A DNA stretch of 32,159 bases from Terriglobia bacterium (lineage in GTDB: Bacteria; Acidobacteriota; Terriglobia; Terriglobales; Acidobacteriaceae), in NCBI GenBank assembly GCA_020073385.1, contig JAIQFH010000069.1, positions 1 through 32,159 on the forward strand. Reading direction: 5' to 3'. The translations under genes were made by a program, and so were the position numbers. Every line of letters starts with the position of its first letter. Positions within the stretch are counted from its first letter, which is position 1. Positions 23,763 to 32,036 of this stretch are shown here, in pieces. The notes under the pieces are model-generated. The model was not told where the DNA came from, did no database searches, and worked only from the letters and a program-made list of their open reading frames with translations.

Positions 23763-23778
23763 TGTGATCACGATCACA
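23763..23778. promoter_or_regulatory. CRP/FNR-type site 3 (perfect palindrome)
   Basis: TGTGATC-AC-GATCACA has 7-base arms and matches the CRP consensus half-sites TGTGA and TCACA with the standard six-base spacing. It lies 145 bases upstream of the first start codon of the arginine operon. Confidence 0.6.
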
Positions 23779-23922
23779 GCACGTTCCTCGACGAGTCCCC
23801 TCCATACGGCAGCCTAGCCGGGCCACAAAATCACTCTTAGCTGTGATTGGCGGTACAGCCACCAACCATCAAGCAGCGAGACCATATGACGTCAAAACAC
23901 CACCGCTCCCTAGAGGGTAACC

Positions 23923-24096
23923 ATGAAGCGAGTTTTGATTCTTGGTGCCGCAGGAAGGGACTTCCGCAACTCCGAGGTCACGTCTCGCGACGATCCAGTG
24001 TGCTCAGTAGAAGAACTCACCAAGCCCGGCCTGGCCGAATCGCTTGCGAAGCATACCCACGAGCACGAGCCAGCACTGGGAGGAGTCAGAAAATGA
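23923..24096 (+). pseudogene. Internally deleted cyclic-2,3-diphosphoglycerate-synthetase-like gene
   Basis: This in-frame remnant has 57 codons. The start 'MKRVLILGAAGRDF' is the characteristic N-terminus (nucleotide-binding loop) of the large GTPase/cyclic 2,3-diphosphoglycerate synthetase-like family, normally around 440 residues. By about residue 28 the sequence jumps to a short tail 'EELTKPGLAESLAKHTHE', which resembles that family's C-terminus. GAGGG lies five bases before the ATG, and the TGA stop overlaps the argF start (ATGA), as expected for the intact gene's operon position. The core was lost without destroying the coupling. The C-terminal match is from memory and less certain than the N-terminal one. 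Confidence 0.65.
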
Positions 24097-25064
24097 CCAG
24101 CAAGGATTTTCTGTCGATTCGAGATTTCTCGCCCTCCGAGATTCAGTACCTCCTTATTCTTGGCCGCCAGGTAAAGGCGGATCCTACCGGATATAGCAGG
24201 GCACTCCGGCGCCAGACTCTGGCCATGATTTTTGAGAAACCTTCTTTACGCACGAGAGTCACTTTTGATGTAGGTATCCAGCAACTGGGCGGCTTTTCGC
24301 TTTATCTCTCTCCGGCGGAGATCAATCTGGGCAAGCGGGAGTCGGTGTACGACGTGGCCAAGAATCTGGAACGCATGGTGCAGGGCATCATGGTCCGCAC
24401 TTTTGACCACGAAGTAGTTGTGCAACTGGCGCGATGTGCCAGCATTCCCGTCATCAACGGACTCACTGACTACTCTCATCCATGTCAGGCGATGGCGGAC
24501 TACTTCACTATTTGGGAGGCTAAAGGGCATCTGGAGGGTCTGAAGGTTACATTCATCGGCGACGGCAACAACGTTGCGCGCTCGCTGGCGTTTGCCGGGA
24601 CCCAGCTAGGTGCGCATGTCTGGCTGGCCACGCCTCCGGGATATGAACTCGACGCGGAGTCTGTGCGGTGGGCTCGAGAGCGCGGTGCCGAGACCGGCGG
24701 CACTTTCACCATGACGAATGATCCCGAAGAAGCGGCCTCGGGAGCAGATGTGATCTACACCGATGTCTGGGCCAGCATGGGGCAAGAGGCCGAAGCGGAG
24801 AAACGAAGACATATCTTCCTTCCTTATCAGGTCGATGAGACCCTGTTCCGCCACGCCAAGCACGACGCCATCTTTCTGCACTGCTTGCCTGCGCATCGCG
24901 GCGAAGAAGTCACGAACGATGTGATCGATTCACCACGCTCGCTGGTGTTTCAGCAGGCGGAAAATCGCTTGCACTCGCAAAAAGCAATCATGCTGGAACT
25001 GATGAAAGGTGAATTCGTCAAACTGCCGGGACTGGGTGAGTTGAAAGAGCTGATGCACGCGTAA
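24093..25064 (+). CDS. argF: Ornithine carbamoyltransferase
   Basis: This encodes 323 residues. It catalyses carbamoyl phosphate + ornithine to citrulline + phosphate in the cytoplasm, or the reverse in catabolism. It has the carbamoyl-phosphate loop 'KPSLRTR' (residues 49-55), 'HPCQAMADY' (from 129), the ornithine-specific 'DVWASMGQE' loop (SMG at 228) and 'HCLPAHRGEEV' (from 263). The ATG at 24093 is chosen over upstream starts because GGGAGGAG lies seven bases before it and the family N-terminus begins there. It overlaps the stop of the preceding remnant and is followed by arcC after 25 bases. The link to a carbamate kinase suggests a catabolic (arcB-like) role may be as likely as biosynthesis. 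Confidence 0.93.
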   Translation: MTSKDFLSIRDFSPSEIQYLLILGRQVKADPTGYSRALRRQTLAMIFEKPSLRTRVTFDVGIQQLGGFSLYLSPAEINLGKRESVYDVAKNLERMVQGIMVRTFDHEVVVQLARCASIPVINGLTDYSHPCQAMADYFTIWEAKGHLEGLKVTFIGDGNNVARSLAFAGTQLGAHVWLATPPGYELDAESVRWARERGAETGGTFTMTNDPEEAASGADVIYTDVWASMGQEAEAEKRRHIFLPYQVDETLFRHAKHDAIFLHCLPAHRGEEVTNDVIDSPRSLVFQQAENRLHSQKAIMLELMKGEFVKLPGLGELKELMHA

Positions 25065-25089
25065 GAGCAATTCGAACGAACAGCAACGT

Positions 25090-26085
25090 ATGAAGACAAT
25101 GCTCCTTGCCGTCGGCGGAAACTCCCTGATTCGAGCGGGCGAGAAGGGAACAATCACCGAGCAACGGGCAAACGCTCGGCGGACGGCGGCCCAGATCGTC
25201 GGCCTGATCCGTGCGGGCTACCGGCTCGTGCTCACGCATGGCAATGGCCCGCAGGTCGGGGCACAGTTGCTGCGCTCGGAGCGGGGAGCGAGCCAGGTTC
25301 CCGGGCATCCTCTGGACGTTTGCGGTGCGTCAACCCAGGGCGAGATTGGATATCTTCTCGAGCAATCACTGCAAACCGAACTGCACAACGCGGGTTTGAA
25401 AGTACCGGTTGCGACTGTTCTCACGCAGAGCCTGGTTTCACCGGACGATCCTTCGATGAAGCATCCCAGCAAGCCCATTGGTCCTTTCTATTCGCGCGCC
25501 GACGCCGAGGAACGCCAGCGTCTTCTTGGATGGGAGATCGTGGAGGACGCGGCCCGCGGTTATCGGCGGGTTGTACCGTCTCCCGATCCGATCGATGTTG
25601 TCGAATTGGAAGTCATACGAGACTTGGTCGACAAAGGCGTGCTGGTGATTGCGTGCGGGGGTGGAGGGATTCCCGTGGTCTGGAGGGATGGTCAATTGGA
25701 GGGTGTCGAGGCCGTCATCGACAAGGATCGCGCTTCTGCCTTGCTCGCCACGCGCCTCGGCGCAGATCTGTTTGTGATCTCCACGGACACCGACTATGTG
25801 TACCTGGACTACAAGAAGCCCACGCAGCGTCCGCTGCATCGCGTGGGCACGGCCGGATTGGAAGAGTACGCGAAGGCTGGGCAGTTTCCGCCCGGGAACA
25901 TGGGTCCCAAAATCGAATCTGTCTTGCGTTTCTTAAGCCATGGCGGAAAAGAAGCCATCATTACCTCTTGCGAGAATCTGTGCCGGTCAGTGGTCGGATC
26001 CGAAGGAACACACATGTTCCCCGCTCACGACCGCGTGGAAATCAAGCTGAACACAAAGTTCGAACTTCCGTTGGGAGGACGCTAA
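25090..26085 (+). CDS. arcC: Carbamate kinase
   Basis: This encodes 331 residues of the amino acid kinase fold. It transfers phosphate between carbamoyl phosphate and ADP, making ATP in arginine or citrulline breakdown. Visible signatures are 'LAVGGNSLIRAG', 'LTHGNGPQVGAQLL', 'VIACGGGGIPVV', 'IDKDRASALLATRL', 'FVISTDTDYVYL' and 'PPGNMGPKIESVLRFL'. There is no strong ribosome site, but it lies 25 bases after argF. Its stop codon TAA shares a base with the pyrB start (TAATG). Length is near normal for the family. Confidence 0.94.
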   Translation: MKTMLLAVGGNSLIRAGEKGTITEQRANARRTAAQIVGLIRAGYRLVLTHGNGPQVGAQLLRSERGASQVPGHPLDVCGASTQGEIGYLLEQSLQTELHNAGLKVPVATVLTQSLVSPDDPSMKHPSKPIGPFYSRADAEERQRLLGWEIVEDAARGYRRVVPSPDPIDVVELEVIRDLVDKGVLVIACGGGGIPVVWRDGQLEGVEAVIDKDRASALLATRLGADLFVISTDTDYVYLDYKKPTQRPLHRVGTAGLEEYAKAGQFPPGNMGPKIESVLRFLSHGGKEAIITSCENLCRSVVGSEGTHMFPAHDRVEIKLNTKFELPLGGR

Positions 26086-27068
26086 TGCCCCAGCCAACGA
26101 TCGCGCCTGCCAAGCCAAACCAGTCTCCCGGGCTGGACTCACCGTTAAGAGGTGGTATGCCTTTGAAACACGTCGTTGAATCCCAACAATTTACAGTTCC
26201 GCTGCTCATGGAACTATTCGAGCGGTCGCGCGGGATGGAGCGCGTGGTGGCGCGTGGAGGATCACTCGATTACCAGAACCGCATCATGACCACCCTGTTC
26301 TATGCGCCTTCCACCCGCACTCGACTCTCTTTCGAGGCTGCCATGCATCGACTGGGAGGAAGGGTTCTGTCCACGGAGAATGCGGGCGCATTTTCTTCGG
26401 AGGTCGAAGGGGAGCAGGTGGAGGACTCTATCCGAATTATCGGCAGCTATTCGGACGTGATCGTGATCCGACACCTCGAAGATGATGGTGCGCGCCGCGC
26501 TGCGGAAGTCTCGCCAGTGCCAGTGATCAATGCTGGGGATGGAAAAGGTGGGCAGCATCCGACCCAGGCTTTGCTCGACCTTTACACGATTTACCGGCAG
26601 CGCCCGCTCGATGGCCTGAGTGTGGCCATCATCGGCGAACTGGACAAGGGCAGGACAGCGAGGTCGCTGGCTTATCTGCTGGCCAAGTTTGATCGGGTGA
26701 AGATGTTCTTCGTGAGTCCGCCGCAGCTCCAGATGAAACCGGACATCCTGGACTATCTCGAGGAGCATGGCGTCCGCTATGAACTGGAGTCGGATATCGA
26801 CCGCGTGATTGGCGAGGTGGACGTGGTCTACCAGACTCGAATCCGGCCAGAACGAGTCCGGGATGTGACCGATCTCCGGAGTTATGCCATTGATTCAACC
26901 GTGGTGCAGCGCATGAAGGCGGACGCCCTGATCCTTCATCCGTTGCCCCGTACGGTGGAGTTAGACAAGTCAGTCGACGCCGATCCCAGAGCCATGTACT
27001 TCCGCCAGGCGAGGTATGGGCTCTATGTGCGGATGGCGCTGTTGACCATGCTTTTGGAAACAAGATGA
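26085..27068 (+). CDS. pyrB: Aspartate/ornithine-type carbamoyltransferase, aspartate carbamoyltransferase-like
   Basis: This encodes 327 residues. It has 'APSTRTRLSFEAAMHRLGG' (from about residue 75), 'GGQHPTQALLDLYTI' (near 156), 'IIGELDKGRTARSLAYLL' and 'LILHPLPRTVELDKSVD' (near 283), all typical of the catalytic chain of aspartate carbamoyltransferase, which starts pyrimidine synthesis. No pyrI regulatory chain or dihydroorotase gene is adjacent. GGAGG lies six bases before the ATG at 26085. About 25 residues precede the normal family start; a second ATG at 26158 would give the usual length. Its place between arcC and rocD is unusual for a pyrimidine enzyme, so a paralogue with a different role is possible. 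Confidence 0.88.
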   Translation: MPQPTIAPAKPNQSPGLDSPLRGGMPLKHVVESQQFTVPLLMELFERSRGMERVVARGGSLDYQNRIMTTLFYAPSTRTRLSFEAAMHRLGGRVLSTENAGAFSSEVEGEQVEDSIRIIGSYSDVIVIRHLEDDGARRAAEVSPVPVINAGDGKGGQHPTQALLDLYTIYRQRPLDGLSVAIIGELDKGRTARSLAYLLAKFDRVKMFFVSPPQLQMKPDILDYLEEHGVRYELESDIDRVIGEVDVVYQTRIRPERVRDVTDLRSYAIDSTVVQRMKADALILHPLPRTVELDKSVDADPRAMYFRQARYGLYVRMALLTMLLETR

Positions 27069-27114
27069 ACGCGAAGTGTGCTAGCTCGCAAATATCAACT
27101 CGTGAAAGGAACGC

Positions 27115-28335
27115 ATGGCAACGCAATTCATAGAGCAACCCCTGCACACCCAGGACTTCGTTGAACTCGAGAACCGGTATGGAGCTCATAACTATCATCC
27201 GCTCGACGTGGTGATTGAGCGCGCGGAAGGCGTCTGGGTGTATGACGTCGAGGGCAAACGTTACCTCGATTGCCTGGCGGCATATTCGGCGGTGAATCAA
27301 GGACACTGTCATCCCAAGATTCTGCAAACGCTTGAGGAGCAGGCCCGGAAAGTTACTCTCACCTCGCGGGCATTCCGGAACGAGCAACTGCCGCTGCTCT
27401 ACAAGGAACTCCATGATTTGACCGGCTTCGACATGGTCCTCCCGATGAACTCAGGTGCCGAGGCTGTTGAAACCGCGGTCAAGACCGCTCGCAAGTGGGG
27501 CTACAAGATTAAGGGCATTCCCCAGGACAGAGCCGAGATCATAGTGTGCGCCAACAATTTTCACGGCCGCACCGTCACGATCGTGAGCTTTTCCACCGAC
27601 GACCAATATCGCGACGGCTTCGGCCCTTTCACCCCGGGGTTCAAAGTGATCCCATTCGGTGACGCGCGCGCCCTTCGCGAAGCCGTCACGCCCAACACCT
27701 GCGCTTTTCTGGTGGAACCCATTCAGGGCGAGGCGGGAATCGTCATCCCCCCCAAGGGGTTTCTCCGGGAAGCGGCTGCGATCTGCCGGGAGAACCAGGT
27801 ATTGCTGATGGCTGACGAAATTCAGTCCGGTCTGGGACGAACCGGCAAGCTGTTTGCCTATATGCACGAAGCAGTTACGCCCGATGTGTTGATCATTGGC
27901 AAGGCGCTCTCCGGAGGTTTTTATCCGGTTTCGGCCGTATTGGCGTCTCGAGAGATTCTCGGCGTGTACCAACCCGGCGACCATGGGAGTACATTCGGCG
28001 GCAACCCGATGGGATGTGCCATTGCACGGACAGCCCTGCGCGTCCTGGTCGAAGAGAAGATGGTGGAACGTTCCGCTGAGCTAGGCGCATACTTCATGGC
28101 TCTGCTGCAGACACTCCGCAGTTCAGACTTGAAGGAGGTACGCGGCAAAGGTTTGTGGATAGGCATTGAACTCCGCAGCCCGGCCCGCCCCTACTGCGAG
28201 GCGCTGAAGGAAGAAGGAATCCTCTGCAAGGAAACGCACGACCGAGTGATCCGCATCGCACCACCGCTCATCATCAGTCGTCAGGAGATTGACTGGGCCT
28301 TCGAGCGAATCACAAGAGTGATTCAGCGGCACTGA
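27115..28335 (+). CDS. rocD: Ornithine aminotransferase (ornithine-oxo-acid transaminase)
   Basis: This encodes 406 residues of the class III aminotransferases. It converts ornithine and 2-oxoglutarate to glutamate semialdehyde and glutamate. Signatures are 'AHNYHPLDVVIERAEGVWV', 'MNSGAEAVETAVKTARKW', 'NNFHGRTVTIVSFS', 'LVEPIQGEAGI', 'MADEIQSGLGRTGK' and the PLP lysine in 'IIGKALSGGFYPVSAV' (Lys 263), then 'HGSTFGGNPMGCAIA'. AAAGGA precedes the ATG. It begins 46 bases after pyrB and ends the operon: citrulline to ornithine plus carbamoyl phosphate, then ornithine to glutamate, gives a breakdown route with ATP from arcC. Confidence 0.95.
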   Translation: MATQFIEQPLHTQDFVELENRYGAHNYHPLDVVIERAEGVWVYDVEGKRYLDCLAAYSAVNQGHCHPKILQTLEEQARKVTLTSRAFRNEQLPLLYKELHDLTGFDMVLPMNSGAEAVETAVKTARKWGYKIKGIPQDRAEIIVCANNFHGRTVTIVSFSTDDQYRDGFGPFTPGFKVIPFGDARALREAVTPNTCAFLVEPIQGEAGIVIPPKGFLREAAAICRENQVLLMADEIQSGLGRTGKLFAYMHEAVTPDVLIIGKALSGGFYPVSAVLASREILGVYQPGDHGSTFGGNPMGCAIARTALRVLVEEKMVERSAELGAYFMALLQTLRSSDLKEVRGKGLWIGIELRSPARPYCEALKEEGILCKETHDRVIRIAPPLIISRQEIDWAFERITRVIQRH

Positions 28336-28590
28336 AGGAGAGCGGGCGATTTACCTCGCCTCTTCTGTCTCGATCGATGCGCTATGACAACAGCGCATGT
28401 CTGCACACCATCTCACGCGAGCCATCTCGCGGCCCCGAGTGTTGAAATTCACAACAACTAATCGCACTGCTTTGTATTGACCTCTCGCGCGTTTGTTCCA
28501 TGTACCTCCGAAATCTGTTCTGATCGCTCGCGCATGTTGCATGCTGGAACGAATGAATCCCCCCGCATCAAGAGCTCCTGAGAAGGTGGG
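28336..28590. other. Spacer after the arginine operon
   Basis: A short stem GGCGA-TTTACC-TCGCC (28345-28360) followed by TCTTCT lies ten bases after the rocD stop and may be a weak terminator. No gene is seen. Confidence 0.3.
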
Positions 28591-30558
28591 ATGCAGCTCG
28601 TAAACGTGATGCGAAAAAATCCAGAAAGAAAACCTCCAGTTGTGCGAATCGGAAAAGCAGCGAGCGCCGTACTCGTGCTGTCGGCCCTTGCTGTCCTCGT
28701 CGGTTGTCAGGGATTCAGCCAGTCTACTTCCGGCGGTCAATCCGGAAACCTGGTTCTAGGGAGCGCGAGTGTCGATTTCGGGGATGTGACTCCGGGAACC
28801 ACCAAGACTCTGACCGTTACAGCGACCAACTCAGGCAATGCTACGGTTAACGTCAGCAGCGCTTCAGTCTCGACCAAGTATTTTGCCATGACCTCTCCGG
28901 CGCTTCCCGTGGCGCTTGCCGCCGGGGCGAGCACAACCCTGAGCATATCGTTCACACCGAATGCTGCCGCGAAGTTCAGCGCGACGCTTTCCATCAGCAC
29001 TGACGCTTCGAATGGAAATCAGACTATTTCACTCGCCGGATCCGGTTCCGGATTGCTCGCTCTCAATCCCGCCAGCGAGCCTTTCGGTAACGTCAACGTT
29101 GGCGCCACCAAATCGCAAGTTGTGACCATCACCAACAGCGATACATCGAGCGTGTCAATCTCTCAAGTTTCGGTGAATAGTTCTGCGTTCTCAATCACGG
29201 GAATAACCACTCCGGTTTCGCTGGGCGCATCTCAGAGCACCACGTTCACAGTAACGTTCGCTCCGAAGGCGAGCGGCAATGCCAGCGGCACGGTGACCAT
29301 CACGTCCAATGCTCCCAATCCCAGTCTGACCATGAGCGTGTCGGGGACGGGCGTGGCCCCTGGCGCCTTGAGCGCGAATCCGACAAGCCTCAGCTTCGGC
29401 AGCGTGGTCGTCGGTAGCACCGGGTCGCTCTCGGAAACGATTACAAATACTGGCGGATCGAGCGTCTCAGTTTCTCAGGTGGGAATCACCGGAACCGGTA
29501 TGAGCGTCAGCGGGATCACGACTCCATTAACACTCAATGGTGGACAGAGCGCGACGTTTACCGTCAAGTTTGCTCCTACGGCAGCCGGAGCGATCAGCGG
29601 CAATCTCACCGTTACATCAACCGCAACCAACCCGACGTTGACCATTCCGGTATCGGGGACGGGCGTGGCTCCGGGCGCCTTGAGTGCGAATCCGACCAGC
29701 CTCAGTTTTGGCAGCGTAAACGTCGGTAGCACAGGGTCGCTCTCCGAGACGATTACAAATACCGGCGGCTCGAGCGTCTCGGTTTCTCAGGTGGGAATCA
29801 CCGGAACCGGAATGAGCGTCAGCGGGATCACGACGCCATTAACACTCAATGGCGGACAGAGCGCGACGTTTACCGTCAAGTTTGCTCCTACGGCAGCCGG
29901 AGCGATCAGCGGCAATCTCACTGTCACTTCGACGGCAACCAATCCAACGTTAACCATTCCGGTGTCAGGGACGGGCGTGGCTAACACGGTGGGTCAACTC
30001 AGCGTATCGCCGAGTACTCTCGCGCTGGGCAACGTAGTGGACGGCTCGAGCGGCACGGCTACCGGAACGTTGACAGCCAGTGGCGCCACTGTGACGGTGA
30101 CGGCGGCCAGCACGAACAACTCCGTCTTTACGATCGGCGGGTTCTCGTTGCCTCATACGATTACAGCGGGACAGAGCGCGAACTTCACCATCACATTCAG
30201 TCCGCTGACCGCGGGAGCGGTAAGCGCCACACTGACCTTCACGAGCAACGCGTCGCCTTCCACGACGACCGAGACACTCACTGGAACTGGCACTCCGGCT
30301 CCGACACACTCGGTTGCACTGTCGTGGAATGCGAGTACCTCGCAGAACATTTCCGGCTACAACATTTATCGTGCCGGATATACGACATCGTGTGGAAGCT
30401 TCTCGAAAATTAACGGCGTGCTCGATACGAGCACACTATATACAGACTCGTCGGTCACGAACGGAAGTGCTTACTGTTATGCCACGACGGCGGTCGAGAG
30501 CAACGTTGAGAGCGGATACTCGAACATCGTTTCCAACGTGCAGATCCCTGCTCAGTGA
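28591..30558 (+). CDS. Choice-of-anchor-D repeat lipoprotein with C-terminal fibronectin type III domain
   Basis: This encodes 655 residues. A basic N-terminus and hydrophobic stretch end in lipobox LVGC (Cys 39). Five immunoglobulin-like ASH/HYDIN-type repeats follow (about 49-150, 152-254, 256-358, 360-462, 466-567), each with the pattern 'LSFGSVxVGSTGSLSETITNTG' and a closing 'LTIPVSGTGV'. The last 85 residues form a fibronectin type III domain ('VALSWNAS', 'ISGYNIYRAG', 'YCYATTAVES'). Such proteins are surface or periplasmic lipoproteins of unknown adhesion or structural role. The first ATG (28591) is preferred, with AAGG just upstream. Repeats 3 and 4 are almost identical. Confidence 0.88.
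   Translation: MQLVNVMRKNPERKPPVVRIGKAASAVLVLSALAVLVGCQGFSQSTSGGQSGNLVLGSASVDFGDVTPGTTKTLTVTATNSGNATVNVSSASVSTKYFAMTSPALPVALAAGASTTLSISFTPNAAAKFSATLSISTDASNGNQTISLAGSGSGLLALNPASEPFGNVNVGATKSQVVTITNSDTSSVSISQVSVNSSAFSITGITTPVSLGASQSTTFTVTFAPKASGNASGTVTITSNAPNPSLTMSVSGTGVAPGALSANPTSLSFGSVVVGSTGSLSETITNTGGSSVSVSQVGITGTGMSVSGITTPLTLNGGQSATFTVKFAPTAAGAISGNLTVTSTATNPTLTIPVSGTGVAPGALSANPTSLSFGSVNVGSTGSLSETITNTGGSSVSVSQVGITGTGMSVSGITTPLTLNGGQSATFTVKFAPTAAGAISGNLTVTSTATNPTLTIPVSGTGVANTVGQLSVSPSTLALGNVVDGSSGTATGTLTASGATVTVTAASTNNSVFTIGGFSLPHTITAGQSANFTITFSPLTAGAVSATLTFTSNASPSTTTETLTGTGTPAPTHSVALSWNASTSQNISGYNIYRAGYTTSCGSFSKINGVLDTSTLYTDSSVTNGSAYCYATTAVESNVESGYSNIVSNVQIPAQ
29353..29976 (+). repeat. Two tandem 312-bp units encoding near-identical 104-residue domains
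   Basis: The units are about 29353-29664 and 29665-29976. Their translations differ at one residue (VVV versus VNV after FGS), yet the DNA differs at roughly two dozen, nearly all synonymous, positions. The duplication is therefore not very recent and the protein sequence has been held constant. Confidence 0.85.
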
Positions 30559-30572
30559 GGGGAAGCAATTTT

Positions 30573-30600
30573 GGGGCGGAGTTTCCTCCGCCCCAGCTTT
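30573..30600 (+). terminator. Strong hairpin after the lipoprotein gene
   Basis: GGGGCGGAG (30573-30581) pairs with CTCCGCCCC (30586-30594) across TTTC, a 9-bp stem beginning 14 bases after the stop codon. The following AGCTTT is only a weak T-run, but the stem is strong, preceded by AATTTT, so it may act in both directions. Confidence 0.7.
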
Positions 30601-30699
30601 AGACCCGCTATTACCTCAGGTCGTTCATCTTTGCGTTCACTTCCAGAATCAGAGCTGTAGTATGCCTGACCGTGCGGCGTGACCGATCATCGTTCGAGT

Positions 30700-30933
30700 T
30701 CAAATCACGGTAAACTTTCCCGGAGCAGTAGCACTGCCGCCTTTAGTCTTGACCGTTACGTTTCCCATCTTGGCGCCCGTCGGGATCGTCGCTGTTACCT
30801 GGGTATCGGATTTCACAGTGAAGGTGATCGCTTTGACTCCTCCGAAGGTCACGCCGGTGGTTTGCGTTAGACTCATGCCTGTGATCACGACCTGCGTTCC
30901 TACGGGCCCGCTCGTCGGAGGGCGGGGCCTTTT
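30700..30933 (-). pseudogene. IPT/TIG-domain fragment
   Basis: The frame reads 'PPTSGPVGTQVVITGMSLTQ', then 'VTFGGVKAITFTVKSDTQV' and 'GGSATAPGKFTVI' before the stop at 30700, which is one near-complete IPT/TIG immunoglobulin-like domain as found in large secreted acidobacterial proteins. Upstream (rightward) the frame is lost just before the domain start, with no signal peptide or ribosome site. It is most likely the last domain of a larger surface protein that was truncated. Translation from the ATG at 30888 would give only 62 residues. Confidence 0.7.
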
Positions 30934-31002
30934 TCTGGGCGCTCAAAGATGACGATGCCAACGGCAGTCTTACCAAGACCATGGCAAGAGGCTTGGGTCA
31001 TT

Positions 31003-31105
31003 AGTATTCGCGCTCGGCGGTGGGCCAATCGTAGTCTTAACGGCAGGCAACCATAGCGAGTGCGGCGTGTGCTTCTGCAAGAGACGGGTCGAGTTGCGGG
31101 GCCTT
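31003..31105 (-). pseudogene. Decayed TPR-repeat gene fragment
   Basis: The leftward frame reads 'APQLDPSLAEAHAALAMV', then a stop, then 'DYDWPTAEREY' and two more stops. This is the tetratricopeptide repeat pattern (LDPSLAEAHAALA..YDWDWPAAEREF) of the TPR arrays attached to CadC-type or Ser/Thr-kinase-linked proteins in Acidobacteriota. Several stops and loss of both ends show it is a remnant. Its orientation matches the adjacent TIG fragment. Confidence 0.6.
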
Positions 31106-31151
31106 GAGGCGTCGTCGCGGGCACGCGGCAGATATGCGGCGGCGATATTAA

Positions 31152-31655
31152 TTAGCGACCCAGGATTCTACGCACCTGGTCGATGTGATTCATATCATGG
31201 GCGGCCATGTGGAAGCACAGCTCTTGCACGGTCAGCTTGCCGCGTTCCGCGTGCACGCCACAGCGCTGCCATTGCTCGGGCGTGAGGCGGGCGAACATCC
31301 GCAGGTTGGCTTCACGTAGTAGACGGAACATCTCCAGGGCATCCTGAGCCTTCCATGACGCATAGTCTCCGAGACGCGCCCACATTTCCTGATCGAAGCC
31401 GAGCAACTCTGGACTGTCGTGCTCGAGCATCTGACGGTAGCGCCAAGTGCTGCTCAATTCGTCCTCGGCCATATGCGCCAGGATCTCCGTTACCGACCAC
31501 TTGCCGGGCGCGGGCTTGAGGCTGAGCTTACTTTCCGCAACACCGTCGATTAGCCGCGCCAACGTGCCCGGTGCCTGGCTTTGCATTGCGACTGGATCTT
31601 TGCCTTCGATATACGCGGCAAGGCGTGCTTTGTACTGTTCGGCAGCTTCGACCAT
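31152..31655 (-). CDS. DinB-family protein
   Basis: This encodes about 167 residues in a four-helix bundle pattern: 'LIDGVAESKLSLKPAPGKWS', 'VTEILAHMAEDELSSTWRYR', 'LREANLRMFARLTPEQWQR' and 'LTVQELCFHMAAHDMNHIDQ'. The three metal-binding histidines of the DinB/YfiT family are visible in LAHMAEDE and in HMAAHDMNH. Members bind a divalent metal and some are thiol-dependent transferases; the role of this one is unknown. The ATG at 31655 is preferred (AGAGGAAC just upstream) over the longer frame starting at 31739, whose N-terminus is not family-like. Confidence 0.83.
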   Translation of the reverse strand: MVEAAEQYKARLAAYIEGKDPVAMQSQAPGTLARLIDGVAESKLSLKPAPGKWSVTEILAHMAEDELSSTWRYRQMLEHDSPELLGFDQEMWARLGDYASWKAQDALEMFRLLREANLRMFARLTPEQWQRCGVHAERGKLTVQELCFHMAAHDMNHIDQVRRILGR

Positions 31656-32036
31656 GTTCCTCTGTGGTAGCGTTCCAAAATCCAATATTAGATCGTACAA
31701 AGGGCAGGGCGGCACAAAGTGCCGGCTGCCTGTCGGCAACAGGCGATGTCACAAGCTTGCGCCGTCTGATCGGCCCTCAGCTTGGGTTTTGAGTTACGGA
31801 TGGGAGTATTTACCGCAGTTTCCTAGAAATTCTGGACCAGATTCGGGTCTTATACGCGAAGGTACAGCACGGGAAGCAGGATAGCAGCCGCTCATAGACA
31901 GGAATTCGCGAGGCAATAGCATTCATTGACGGATTTGAGATGGGATGAGAAGGTCGATCCCCGATCACGGATCGCGCTAAGCTACCGGTGATCAAAGCAC
32001 TCGTAGTGCAATCCCGAAGGATAAGGAGATCGACCC
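31656..32036. other. Gene-free spacer
   Basis: No supported gene is present. It holds the divergent promoter region between the leftward DinB gene and the rightward lysine-rich gene. No clear operator or terminator was found apart from the ribosome site at 32023-32028. Confidence 0.4.
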
